Positions 54,063 through 64,000 of a stretch of DNA of 64,000 nucleotides are shown piece by piece. Made by a program: the position numbers and the translations under genes. The DNA is from Undaria pinnatifida (Eukaryota > Sar > Phaeophyceae > Laminariales > Alariaceae). Position 1 is the first letter of the stretch, and every line of letters begins with the position of its first letter. The stretch is from contig JABAKD010000016.1 of the NCBI GenBank assembly GCA_012845835.1, positions 6,169,919 to 6,233,918 of the forward strand, given 5' to 3'. The notes under the pieces were generated by a model. The model searched no databases. It was not told the DNA's origin and saw only the letters and a program-made list of their open reading frames with translations.

Positions 54063-55652
54063 GTAATGTGTCAATTACAAGATACCGGTACAATACAGGG
54101 GGGTACAGCAAGCAGCAGTATGCAGGAAATGGTTGCATATTTCCGGCACTGCCAGTCCTATTAATATTAACCTTTTTGGCCCCAGTTCTCGTTCGTATGG
54201 TACGGGCCGAAAGAGCGGTAAGTGCTGTTATATAAATCTGCTGTCAGTAGGGTGATGAGAATGCAACGTGCAACACCAGTAAAGGTATCGTCATGTTGCT
54301 CGCGTGTCGTACACCTCCTCCCGTTGCTCTTCGGACACGCCCCCTTCACCAGCAGCCCGGGCTTGGTGGGGCCGATGCTGTAATCGCCATTTTGTTTGGA
54401 CACTGCTGTGTTTCCCTCTGAAGCCCCAAAGAGGTTGATACCCGGTAGTACGTACCGGTACTTGTACAGCCGTGCGGCACACTGTCTATATCATTCCATA
54501 ATTGGTCGAGCTGCGAGTCAGCGCGACGTCGGTCACCAAGTATTTATTTGATCACGTCGGGATATTCAGATTGTTGTCGTGAATCGTCGCCGACGTTGAA
54601 ATGCGACTCCCACAAAGTCGCAGTTTTCTGTTCTTCGATGGGATGACGTACAGTTAAAGCCCGCACTTGGCAAATTCTATCATATTAAAAAATCGAGGCT
54701 CCGTTCTTCGGAGAAAAAAAATCGATGTATTGGTAGAAATTCAGCTCGAACTGGCTAACCAACTTGCAGACTAAAGTCAGCTATTAATATTCGGCTTCGC
54801 CGAGATTAGTAACTGGTCGTAAAGTCCTGCCAACTCACAACCTTGATAATTTCATACCAGGTAACTGGTACGTAGGTGAGTTATGCCAGTTGGTATGTAC
54901 TGGTAAAGGAAGTATGGCACAAGCACCAAGGTCATGCTACATTTTCCGATGTTTAGGGTTTTGCGCAAAGTACATACCGGTACATCTTGCGGTTAACCCT
55001 GCTATTAGCTACCAGGTACTGCACCTATTTACGAAGTACCAGGTACGATAACTGCTGTGTTTGAGTACTCGCGCCGAGGTGGGACGCCGTTCCCCCGTGA
55101 TATATTTTGACTGCAAGTCGATTGAAATTTTGGGGATTTCCGAGGTATGTGGAGGAGAATTATTTTAGGGGACCATACCCCAATTTCAAGAATCTCTGCA
55201 ATTTCGAGAAGCTCTTGTGCAAGTGAGACCCGCCCAAGAACCGGAACCGGTAGCGAACATCCCTGATAGTAAGTACCGCTGCGTAGAACATGTGGGTATA
55301 AGTGTAGTATTTTGCTGTCGGCATAGTCTACATGTTGCCTTTATCTTGTGGTGGTCCGTGTATAGCAACCAAACCTACAACTTTACAACTTAAGTTACAA
55401 CGACTGCTACATTTTGAAGCGACTACGAGCGTGCAGCAGTACAAATGTCACGATTCTGCTTGTGTGTGGTACAGTTCCCTACGTCGCTGTTCGGACAAAC
55501 ACCTTGCCCCAGCTAGCAGCGAGTGCTGCTTCTTGTGGCTGACGTTGTAGTCGGGAATTTATCGCGACACATACTCCCTCGAAAGCCCAGAAAGTTGCAG
55601 TGAGGTCGAGTAGCATGTCTCACTTGCACTTCTTCGATAATTTGCCGCGCAG
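54063..55652. other. Region upstream of the SRPK exons; no gene recognised
   Basis: Contains several GGTACC/CAGGTAC palindromic words (about 54,440, 54,855, 55,010, 55,040) and short frames. The true first exon and promoter of the kinase gene should lie here or within the first called exon, but I cannot place an ATG. Confidence 0.4.
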
Positions 55653-55742
55653 CCTCCAAGTTACCTCCTGGAGCGCGCAAGAAACAGAAGAAGCGCGGAA
55701 AGAAGAAGGGCGGAAATGCGCAGCAGGGAAACGCTGCTAAAG
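55653..55742 (+). CDS. SRPK: SRPK exon 1 of the model (5' end uncertain)
   Basis: After CGCGCAG, the frame ASKLPPGARKKQKKRGKKK (Lys-rich N-terminus) leads to donor G/GTAAGA. It ends in phase 1, and exon 2 supplies two bases. A true start codon lies upstream. Confidence 0.6.
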
Positions 55743-58700
55743 GTAAGAGACACTTGCCGTTTAGCGTTACTTTTTGTGCAGGGATGCTGTTGGCGCGAGG
55801 CGTAGCTCGTTGTCCGCCTGCTTATACCGTCGCCGAAATCGTATGTTTCTAGACTACGCTTCAAACTGCTGTATTTTTTTGTGCGCGCCCAACTATGTAA
55901 TTCTCTTTGAAACCCGAATACTTCTTGAACGGCCCTACAGTAGGTACAACACCACCTTTGTAAATTTGCTCGTCAACACCACTGTCTGATTGGTCGAGTT
56001 TGGCCTCTGAGCCGCCAGTTTTTCGTTGAAAAACGCCACCGATGCACGTGGCAGAACCGCTCGACCGCTCTGGCCGACCTCGAGCCCCCCAAAGGTTTGG
56101 CGTTAGGGTTAGGGCTGGGGTCGGGTTGGATCTGGGCCGACGTACAAGATGAAAATTGACCGAAAGGTGTTGCACTTTATTTGCAAGTTGGTGCTGTAAA
56201 TAAGGGTACACATGCTGCTCTTTGATGCATCTGCATCCGCTGTTGACATCCGCGATCAGCCTGCGGTTTTCTTACACCACTGCAAACCTACACTTTGGGA
56301 TCGATGTGATCGACACATCGTGCGTCACCCACTCCAGGATCTCCGGTGATCCCGAATGCTAATTCTAGCTATGCTAAGGCCGGCAGCAGACGCGAGCCTT
56401 CTTATTGTGAGACCGATAGCTCGATTTCGTCGGATATGGGGGGTGGGGGCGGAGGGCGAGGGAGCAGCAGATCAAGTTTTGGTTCTAGCTTGAGCGGGAG
56501 CCCGGGGGGCAGCGAGGGCAGCTTTCGTGGCAAGGACCCGATGCAGTATTCCGACGACGAAGACGAGGGGAAAGAAGGCTACAAGGTTGGGGGCTACCAC
56601 ACGGTCAACGTGAGAAATAATATGTATCCCTTACGATAGGACCCAAGGATGGCGACGCAAGAAATGATAATGAAAAATGCAGTGTTATGAAGCGTCTATG
56701 AATAGAAAGAGCATGCAGCAGTTCGAGTATCACAGTTTTACGCGCGTGTCGTATACCGGTGGCTCCCTACTTTGCACTACGGACGCGCCGCCTACCTCAC
56801 CAACCCGGGCTGCTTGATGTTGCCCACGCTGTATACCTTGTTATCGACATTTTTCTCTCTCAAGTCCCAAACGAGTTCATGTGAACTGTGAGGCATCTTG
56901 TTTGTTTCCCGTGGTTGCTTGAGCCACTGCACGAAATCGACAGTCCGAAAACGCTTCAACAAGGACGAGCAGTATGGTGCAGTATGGTATGGGGTTGTTA
57001 TGGTACGGTACGGAGTGGTAATGTATGGTGTGGTATAATATGGTACTATCGCATGGATGGTTGGCGTTTCGATTTCTGTGCCATCCTCCTACCTTTCTGG
57101 CGCACCCACGCATCGTGCACAGTGAAAATTATGGCATGCTACGATATTGCCTACAAGTTTTTACGTCGGATGCTCTCTGTATTTTCTGTTTTTCCTGCAT
57201 GTTGAATTGTCTCTGTTAGTTTACGCTTTTTCACGTCTGTTGCTCTCTCTCTGTCTTTTCTGCCTCTACTCTTTACCCAGCTCGGGGACGTTTTCGCAGA
57301 CCGGTATATCGTCGTGAAGAAGCTTGGTTGGGGCCACTTCAGCACAGTGTGGATGGCACGGGACGACCGACGTACCTCACCCACCGCACCAAAGGTAAGA
57401 CACATAACACAACTCACCATCCAATCCCTTTCTCAGGGACTTAACACCTAAACTCTCGCAGGTGGTGCGGCAGAAAGGCGTCCGTTCAACATTCGACAAG
57501 TTAGGGGGGTAGATGAGAGGTTTCAGGTACACGGTTGGACACATGTAGCCGTGTACCGGTAGCTGCTTTCTTATTCGGACAACACTTAATCTTGTTTTTG
57601 AGAAAAGCAACCTCCTTCCAACAGGGCACCCTTCCCTTTCATAGAGGTTTGAAGTCTAAAGGTCGCCAATGACCATTCGGGCATTCGGGGCTCAAGCGTC
57701 CTCTGTTGATTTCGACGGCGTTCGTTGCCCCACGACTGCTGTGTGCTGGTACCCTCCGGCGTGACTTCTTGTTCTCCCCGCTATCGTCAAGACCGCATGT
57801 CAACAATCAAGCATACAAGAGCGACTCACAATCGCGTATTGTTTGTCGGCCTCGCGAAGCAACTTCGTATGCTTTTTATGTTTCACCTGCTCATGTGGAT
57901 TTGTTTGGGGTTTCCACCGACTGAGGACACTGAGGAGACCGATGACACTAATGTCACAAGTTACGTTTGTTTATTTTGCAACATTTGCTTTGTTTTTTGC
58001 AGTACGTGGCGCTCAAGGTGCAGAAGTCTGCTGACCATTACACAGAGGCAGCACGAGACGAGATTGATCTGTTGCAAACTGTTCGTGCAAACGCTCAAGC
58101 GCTCAAGGAGCTTGCCGACAAGGACCCATCGTAAGTTGAAATACTGCTGTATACTACGGCTGTGGTGTGAAAGTTTTTGCAGTCAGAAGCAGTGGGAATG
58201 CTGAACCCTTTGCGATAAGAATGAAGGCACGTACGGGGGGGGGGGATGGACGACACTAGTGAACACGGTTGGTCAACAGGATGGCTAAGGGTAAAACCTT
58301 CCACGAGTTGAGCTGGAAAGTAAAAGTGATCATGAAAAAATGAGGGAACGCCATTGTGTGGTATACTTATGTAGGCCGCGGCTCCGTCCATTCTAACCCG
58401 TTGCCAGTTCGAAGGCAGTGGCATTGGTGATTCGCATTCGCAGTAGCAGGTCGACGGAATTTCGCCAGCGCTTTGTGTACGCTGACATTGTTTTCGCTTT
58501 CGCTAACGTCGTGTTCGCGTATTCCTTGCTCGCTTCGGCACGCGGTTCAAACACGCAGGGGGGAGCTGGACCCTGACTGCCGTACAGTACAGCTCATGGA
58601 CTGCTTCGACCATGTCGGACCGCACGGCCGTCACGTTTGCATGGTCTTCGAGATGCTAGGCTGCAATTTGCTGTCCGTGATCAAGCGGTACAACTACCAC

Positions 58701-61700
58701 GGCATTCCTATCCGCATCGTCAAGAACATGGCCCGCCAGATGTGCCAGGGGCTAGACTTTCTTCATCGCGTTTGCAAGTGAGAGCGAAAAGGCGAAAATG
58801 TGCTGTGTACTTTGTGAAAAGAACTCGCAGAACTGCTCCGCTCTGCCATTGGCTAACACTCAGTGCGCATGAGTCCGGAATGGGTACACACAACCTTCGT
58901 GGTTGGGGGCTGTCGAAGCTCTGAAGGCCTGTGTTTTGTACAATGTATCATTTCGAAGTATGTCCTCGAATGTGATGATCCGCAGGTCCGAGCATTTACG
59001 TTGTCGCCTGCTTACCCCTTCCTTGACGATAATTTGACGCTTTTACCAATGCAAAAATTTTCCTGCCCTGTTTCCAAGTAGTTTGTCCCTTGAACGTGGG
59101 GGCAGTTCTATCAACAGAGGGGTCCATCCTTTTACTGCTACTACTGCTTGCGCACGTTATTCGACACCTATTGGACACAACAGTTCCAACTGTTTTGTCC
59201 TCCGAAACGCGCGTGCAGTTGAAAAAGGGTCACTATAACAGAGCCGTGCTGCGGTAGCTTTGTGTTAGTATTAGTATACCTGGCATGTCGCTTTCGAGCC
59301 CAAACGGTTCTCACTCACCTAGCTCCTGAGCTAACATACTATACCCAATACCAGTAAAGGCTTCAGTCCGATGTGTGTTTTGCAATAGCAGTAGTTAGTT
59401 ATCTGGCCCATGGGATTGTTTATCGCGACTTGCTCACGATTTTTGTGAATCTCGGTTGTTGAGCGTGGTATCGATTGTTTAATCAAGTCAGGAGGCCCAT
59501 CAAAATTCGGTGGTACCCCTACGGTAGCACGCGTTAATAGCCCTCATAACCTGATAACCTCGTAACCTCGTGTCGTGCCCCAACTTTCGCAGCATCATCC
59601 ACACGGATCTCAAGCCGGAGAACGTGCTGATGGACCTTCCTCCACGGCCGCCGCCGGATTCGGAGCAGCCGCCTGCCTTGCAGGGCAGACGCCCCAAGGA
59701 GGGTGCCGCAGTCAGAGGTGTTGCTGCTACCATCGAGGAGCTCAGCGTAGCGCTTGCGCTGGCGGACAAGCACGGGCTCAGTTCGGAAGAAAAGCGCAAG
59801 CTGAAGAAGAAGGTGTGTCTCTGGTTTCAGGGTCTGGCGGGGGGCGTCGTTAGAATCGTTTGTGGTCTGGGATGGACGGGGAGGTCGTTTTTTCAGTCGT
59901 TTGTTGACTGTGGTATCGCTCAATGTTGACTACTTCTTAACTAGCATGGAGCCTAATCAGAGCGCGTGGCGTCCTTGCGATAGTCACCGTCGGTGCGGCT
60001 GTGATACGTAGTGTGTTATGTTATGTCGGCGTGAGGACGCGCTGCGAAGTGCTCGTGCCCGTCATGGCGGTGCTTGGCCGAACGGTGTGCAGGACTGGAC
60101 TTAGCGAATGGTGAAAACGATTGAACGCTGTATTCACAACTCTTTGTTGGCACCTTTGCGTTCTTCTTTTGTTTTTATGGCAGTTAAAAAGAAGAAACGG
60201 CCGAATGGTAGAAACGTTAAACGGTACATGCGCAACTCCTTGTTGACAGACACCCTTCGCGTGCCGCCTGCTTTTAATGAACAGCTGAAGAAGAAGAAAC
60301 AGGCTGCCAAGCGGAAGGGAGTCGCCGCTGAAGAGGCCGAACCAGCTGCGCAATCGGCAACGGCGCAGGCAGTACCGAAACAAAACACCGCTGGTGCAAC
60401 GGATACCGCCGTGGAGAAGAAAGGGGGGGGGGCAGACGGGCAGGGTAGCCCCCCTGTTCCACCGGTGGGGGTTTTAGAGGCTTCGGAACTCGCGGAGACC
60501 GAGGTGCCCGGCGTCAGTGATGGCACTTCGGAGCCAGTGAGCAGCTGCACCGAGCTAAACAATGTGATAGGGGTTTCCGTGGCCGAGGATGGCCTTCCGG
60601 TGCCGCCCGCAGCCCCTACTAACGGCAACCTCAGGCCTGTGGTTGGAGGTTCTCGCCACAAAAAAAGCGTTAGTTTCGGCGTCGGAGAAGCGGAGATGGG
60701 GTCTATTCTCGACGGTCTGGCTGCGGGGGAGCGAGGTGTAGGGGTCATGGTGATGCCCCCTTTGCCGCCTGTCGGGGGTGTGGGGGCCGACAAGAGCCAT
60801 GTGGTGCACACTAATGAGACGTTCCTACGCAGGAACTTCAGCTTAAGCGGCGATCCTGAGCAGGTAACGATGTGACGCGCGACATGTCGTTTTGTTTTAT
60901 TACATTCTATACTGACTATTTATTGTATCATTAATAAAACGCACTAAAAAGCTAAAAAATATAGCGTAGAGCCCAGTACTCGCAGTAGTACACCTCGATT
61001 ATACTGCCTATTTGCCCAGTACTCGGCTCCGACAGTTGCTTGTTTTTGGCGTGGAATTCAATCCTGCAAGAACTGGTCCGTGCCTTTTACTGAAATGAAA
61101 CCTCTTGTGTTGCGCCCTGCGAGTATTCGTGCAGGCCTCTGGAGCTAGCAAACCTGGCAGAGGGCGAAATGGCCGACAAGTCGAACTGTGCGTCGCAAGC
61201 GGAGACCTGTGGGTTTCCTTGCCAGAGGGAGAGGCGTGTGCGATTCAGGTGGTGATGTCGGCAAAGCGTCTGGAGGAGGGCTTGGGGCTGGCGGCGGGTC
61301 AGCTTCCGCAGAGCTTGGTGGATGGAAAGGAGCTTGTTCTTGTACTGGTGATATGTCGTGAAGTTCTGCTCGAGCCTCCCGAGTCTTACGCGGAGCTTGT
61401 TCTTGTACAGATGAGATAGATGCCCTCAACATCCGTTCGAATCCCCCGAGCCGTACTCGTAGCTTGTTCCTGTACTGGTGAGATAGGTGCCCTAAACTTC
61501 TGTTCCAACCCCCCGCGTCGTTTTGAATGCACTCCAGACTATCAGTGTACCACATGCACCCGCCTTCCGTCTTGCAGTTAGTATACGACCTAGGCAGGTA
61601 GGTAGACGCAGACTATTCCCGTAAGGCCAAGGACAGCGTACACGTGCTCGTCGTGTCGCCGCTGTCATGCCGTATGCCGTGAGAGCGTTATGCTTATATG

Positions 61701-63463
61701 GCAAAGGAAGCAAGCCCCTACCTGTATATATTACAAGAGTTGCCATACCATAGAGATTATCGTTTTCGTATGGCAAGGGAAGACCCTACAAAATTTCTGC
61801 CCATTTGAAGACATGCTGACATGTTGGTGACTATGAAAACTCCAGCGCTTGTGCAACTGCTGTTTCAATTGTTGTATCATTCATGCAGAGCGAGGACGGA
61901 GGCCAGGCCGAGCCGCTCCCCGCCGATTCGAATACCTCCGCTGTATTTGAGACTTGCTTGAAAATACGCGGTGTCGGCGTAGACACAGCTGGCGCCCTCG
62001 ACGCCTTGGGCAGTGTGCTTTGGGCGGCAAGTGCGGGCGGGGAGGAGAAGAAGATTCTCGAGGAGGAGGGAGTGGAGGAGGAGAGAGTGGCAGAGAAGCC
62101 TAACCTTCCAACAGATGCTGTGGTGGAGGGGGAGGGAGAGGTTGTGGTGAAGAAATCTGACAACCCAACAGAAGCTATGGCGCAACCGGGTGATGCGGAG
62201 GTTGGATCGGAGGAGGGCGAACTGAACGCGTGTTCGGATGCATCGACGGCACCCATTGGTGGGGACACAGATACGGACGCTGACCCCTCCACCTCGGAGA
62301 CAGAAGATAAGCCGTGTGAGGAACAGTCGGCGTCCGCGGCGGCAGTGTCACCGTCTCCCCCCGCAGTGTGGAGCCTAGAATTTGCGTACTCCGAGCTGGA
62401 AAGGGTGCTGGAGGCGCTGGAAACTGCGGTGTCGGGACTGGTTTTTGTGGTTGGCGCTACAGCAAGCCAGGAGGCCAGCCAGGAGGCGGACCAGGAGGCA
62501 TCAACTCTGTGGTAAGCGACGCGGTTGTTGTGTAGGTTTTGGCAGATACAAGTTGCCGCACGCACGTCTCTGCTGGCAGGGCATGAATGCTTGTCGGGTG
62601 CTTTTAGTGCTTGTAAGTATGCCGGTTGCCCAACCGGTAGGGTTGTGAGTTGCCTGGCTATACTAATAGTACTAATAGTACTAATAGTAAATCACCGACT
62701 AGGTATTAGTTGGCTAGGTGTTCCAGTTGGGTTACAGCTTGTTGCGTGCGGCAATTTTCGGGGTTATGCGTGTTTGCATCTTTCTTTGTCGGTCAAGGCT
62801 CGACGTGTGGTGCTTATTTTTAAACACTTAGTGAGTTACTTGAGTTGACTCTTGCTCCGCCACCCACGTAATAAGTATCAATCGCCATGCAGAAAAAAAA
62901 ACTCACAGCCCTGCGTTTGATCCACCGAGAAGGACTTCGTTTTGTATTTTTAAATATTGCCATTTTAGTATTGGAAATATTGCGGTCGAGGAGACCAAGG
63001 CGCGCGCTTGCAGCCACGGTTATGCTTTCTTCGTCTCGCTGTTGGGCAGCAGCGCAAACACCTCGTTTAGGCCCAGGGGCGTTTCTAGTCGTATGAGGGA
63101 AGGCCAACTCGTATGGACGATGCGTTGGCTTTTTTTCTTCATGTTTTATATCCTCCGGCGAATGGGGAAAAATAGAGCTTAAGCTCACCACACTGCCACG
63201 TATTTTCATTCGCGTCGTGTGTCGATTTAACTCAGTTGTTTTCGCAACCCAGCGCTAGCTGGCGCGTCCTTCGGATCCCACTATAGTGATATGCGTCGAC
63301 GTTTTTGCTCTGCCCATACCTGCTGGCCCGCCGCGCGTGTTTGTCTATTTTAAACTGCAGGGATATCGCGTCTGCGGGCTGCCGGCTGCCCGCTGACCAG
63401 CAGCAGAATTGGGCAATTATGGGGGTAGACGTGGTGGCCCTTTCGGCTACGATTCGAGCCAAG
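55653..63463 (+). CDS. SRPK: SR-protein kinase (SRPK family), 5' two-thirds, ten exons
   Basis: The proposed exons join with matching phases to give a basic, Ser/Gly-rich N-terminus; the acidic box with EGYKVGGYHTVN; the glycine loop KKLGWGHFSTVW; the ALKVQKSA lysine; VCMVFEMLGCNLL; and the HTDLKPENVLM catalytic loop. These are hallmarks of SRPKs, which phosphorylate Arg-Ser repeats of splicing factors in the cytoplasm and nucleus. As in other SRPKs, an insert follows the catalytic loop. Here it is very long (at least about 570 residues) and low-complexity. The DLG segment and the C-lobe are not seen and are expected beyond 64,000. The first ATG is not located. Introns of about 0.3-0.85 kb hold a SINE fragment and microsatellites. 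The exon 7 acceptor and exon 8 donor are least certain. Confidence 0.85.
56338..56609 (+). CDS. SRPK: SRPK exon 2
   Basis: Acceptor ACTCCAG. Encodes a Ser/Gly-rich stretch, the acidic DDEDEGKEG and GGYHTVN just before the kinase domain. Donor GTGAGA, phase 0. Confidence 0.8.
56965..57060 (+). repeat. TATGGT-rich degenerate microsatellite in SRPK intron 2
   Basis: Repeated GTATGGT/GGTACGG words from about 56,970 to 57,055. Non-coding. Confidence 0.6.
57281..57394 (+). CDS. SRPK: SRPK exon 3: kinase glycine loop
   Basis: Acceptor TTTACCCAG. Encodes LGDVFADRYIVVKKLGWGHF and STVWMARD. Donor AAG/GTAAGA, phase 0. Confidence 0.92.
58003..58130 (+). CDS. SRPK: SRPK exon 4: ATP-binding lysine
   Basis: Acceptor TTTTTTGCAG. 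Encodes YVALKVQKSADHYTEAARDE and IDLLQTV, with the VALK lysine and the helix-C Glu. Donor TC/GTAAGT, phase 2. Confidence 0.92.
58180..58350 (+). repeat. SINE family A tail fragment in SRPK intron 4
   Basis: It matches 49,170-49,290 (AGCAGTGGGA.TGCTGAACCC, GATAA..ATTGAAGGCA-like, GAGCTGGAAAGTAAAAGTG). The tRNA-like head is missing. Confidence 0.65.
58559..58777 (+). CDS. SRPK: SRPK exon 5: hinge and helices D-E
   Basis: Acceptor ACACGCAG. Encodes GELDPDCRTVQLMDCF, HVCMVFEMLGCNLLSVIKRY and MARQMCQGLDFLHRVC. Donor AA/GTGAGA, phase 2. Confidence 0.92.
59593..59812 (+). CDS. SRPK: SRPK exon 6: catalytic loop, start of insert
   Basis: Acceptor CTTTCGCAG. IIHTDLKPENVLMDLPP carries the catalytic Asp and the Lys/Asn of the loop. 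A Lys/Glu-rich insert then begins (SSEEKRKLKKK). Donor GTGTGT, phase 0. Confidence 0.9.
60192..60863 (+). CDS. SRPK: SRPK exon 7: insert
   Basis: A basic start (KKRPNGRNVKRYMRNSLL), then Ala/Pro/Val/Glu-rich low-complexity, then NETFLRRNFSLSGDPEQ. Donor CAG/GTAACG, phase 0. The exact acceptor is uncertain: TATGGCAG at 60,183 has the better tract but breaks the frame, while AAAAAG at 60,191 keeps it. Confidence 0.75.
61135..61347 (+). CDS. SRPK: SRPK exon 8: insert (3' end uncertain)
   Basis: Acceptor ATTCGTGCAG, phase 0. Reads VELCVASGDLWVSLPEGEAC and AIQVVMSAKRLEEGL, a more globular-looking segment than its surroundings. The donor is either CTG/GTGATA at 61,348 or CAG/GTGGTG near 61,249. 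Both keep phase 0. Confidence 0.6.
61889..62511 (+). CDS. SRPK: SRPK exon 9: acidic insert
   Basis: Acceptor TTCATGCAG. Encodes an acidic, Ser/Glu/Ala-rich region with FETCLKIRGVGVDTAG and, near its end, WSLEFAYSELERVLEALETA. Donor TG/GTAAGC, phase 2. Confidence 0.75.
63361..63463 (+). CDS. SRPK: SRPK exon 10: insert continuation
   Basis: Acceptor AAACTGCAG. One base completes the split codon; then DIASAGCRLPADQQQNWAIM and GVDVVALSATIRAK. Donor AAG/GTAAGC, phase 0. The gene continues past the window. Confidence 0.7.
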
Positions 63464-63554
63464 GTAAGCACCATGCATGTGTCATGCATGCACTGCGTGG
63501 GCCACAGTTTCAGGGATTCATTAATGTCCTCTACAAACTCGCCTCGCTTGGCTT

Positions 63555-63740
63555 CGATCGTGCCAATCGTGTCAATCGTGTTCGAACGTGTCGAACGCGT
63601 CAAGCGTGTCAATCGTGCCGATGCTGTTTCCGTAGACGCCGGAATGGACGCGGCATCCTCACGCTATCTACTAGTAGACATGTCGTTTGTAGACATGTCG
63701 TTTGTAGACATGTCGTTTGTAGACATGTCGTTTGTCGTGT
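63555..63740. repeat. Short tandem repeats after exon 10
   Basis: About seven GTGTCAATC/GTGTCGAAC-like units (63,555-63,622), then four copies of GTAGACATGTCGTTT (about 63,674-63,733). They lie in the presumed intron 10. Frames over them are artefacts. Confidence 0.8.
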
Positions 63741-64000
63741 TGTGTTGTGGTGCCGAAGACTGCCCTGGTCCTCACGCGTTCGCGTCATGAATGTCATGTA
63801 CTCTACCTCGTAAAATGTACAGGACACCTAATATGAAACAGGTTAATAAAAAAGCCAGGCTAAGATTTACAGGAATTTAAGAAATCAGGTAGCCGTTATA
63901 CTGAAGATAGTGTAGAACGCAACCTCTCCCAAATAAGAAACCCAGCCTGGGTCCGTGCAACTGTTTCTTAGTAAGTGGCCTGTGCGATACTGTATGCACC
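63741..64000. other. No gene recognised; presumed intron 10
   Basis: AT-rich DNA after the tandem repeats with no splice-consistent exon visible before the window ends. Confidence 0.4.

Noticed and set aside
55616-55740. ATG-started 41-codon frame as the SRPK start
   Set aside because: It is out of phase with the Lys-rich frame that splices correctly to exon 2.
56102-56115. TTAGGGTTAGGG, telomere-like
   Set aside because: Only two units inside an SRPK intron; too short to mean anything.
60134-60811. 225-codon minus-strand frame opposite SRPK exon 7
   Set aside because: Shadow of the plus-strand exon: low-complexity Pro/Ser/Thr and no domain.
61145-61555. 136-codon minus-strand frame opposite SRPK exon 8
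   Set aside because: The plus-strand reading fits the splice phases, and the minus frame is Pro/Ala/Arg-rich shadow of GC-rich coding DNA.
61831-62565. 244-codon minus-strand frame opposite SRPK exon 9
   Set aside because: Ser-rich antisense of an acidic exon. The plus strand has matching splice signals.

Overview
This window is eukaryotic nuclear DNA. It has spliced exons with GT-AG introns of roughly 0.4 to 0.9 kb, several Ty1/copia LTR retrotransposons, a LINE tail, tRNA-derived SINE-like repeats and long microsatellites. I see no bacterial-style operons, rRNA genes, CRISPR arrays or convincing functional tRNA genes. The single host gene I can support is intron-rich and encodes an SR-protein kinase (SRPK family) with a long low-complexity insert. 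Repeat content plus intron-rich, G+C-rich exons suggests a stramenopile or similar alga, perhaps a brown alga. That placement is inference and weak.

Layout. 1-13,018: repeats and unassigned DNA, including short tandem repeats, a LINE tail (3.8-4.35 kb), SINE-like repeats (5.3, 9.2-9.5, 10.6 kb) and a 0.45 kb tandem duplication (11.66-12.58 kb). 13,019-18,703: a complete copia-type LTR element with near-identical 667-bp LTRs, a 5-bp target duplication and a heavily decayed pol. 19,220-25,811: a second LTR element with unusual TATT...AATA ends and a 5-bp target duplication; it codes for Gag and protease and then a Ser/Thr/Gly-rich tract, and I find no integrase, reverse transcriptase or RNase H. 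Its Gag is split by a 274-bp solo LTR. The DNA around it has an inverted copy at 31,735-33,004 that lacks the insertion, a natural empty site. 27-34 kb: dispersed repeats. 35-37.9 kb: a chimera of copia pol (+) joined to copia gag (-), then a second copy of the 274-bp LTR. 38.26-39.77 kb: a minisatellite, then about 1 kb of (GAGAGC)n, then about 0.28 kb of (GA)n. 41,280-46,972: a nearly complete copia element on the minus strand with its target duplication. 47-54 kb: copies of a composite repeat carrying GC-rich hairpins, another SINE and another LINE tail.

55,653 to at least 63,463 (+): the SRPK gene. Ten exons are proposed. Eight of the nine joins keep phase at recognisable splice signals, although two acceptors and one donor are uncertain. 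The exons give a basic and Ser/Gly-rich N-terminus, the kinase N-lobe, the HTDLKPEN catalytic loop, and then a very long insert. The second half of the kinase (DLG motif onward) is not visible and is expected beyond the right edge.

The genes do not form a pathway. The window is a repeat-rich intergenic tract next to the 5' half of one housekeeping-type kinase gene. The most informative signals are the empty/filled site pair, the two apparently non-autonomous LTR elements (one with non-canonical ends), a hairpin repeat with a compensatory base change, and an LTR motif shared by two otherwise different elements. All alignments were made by eye.
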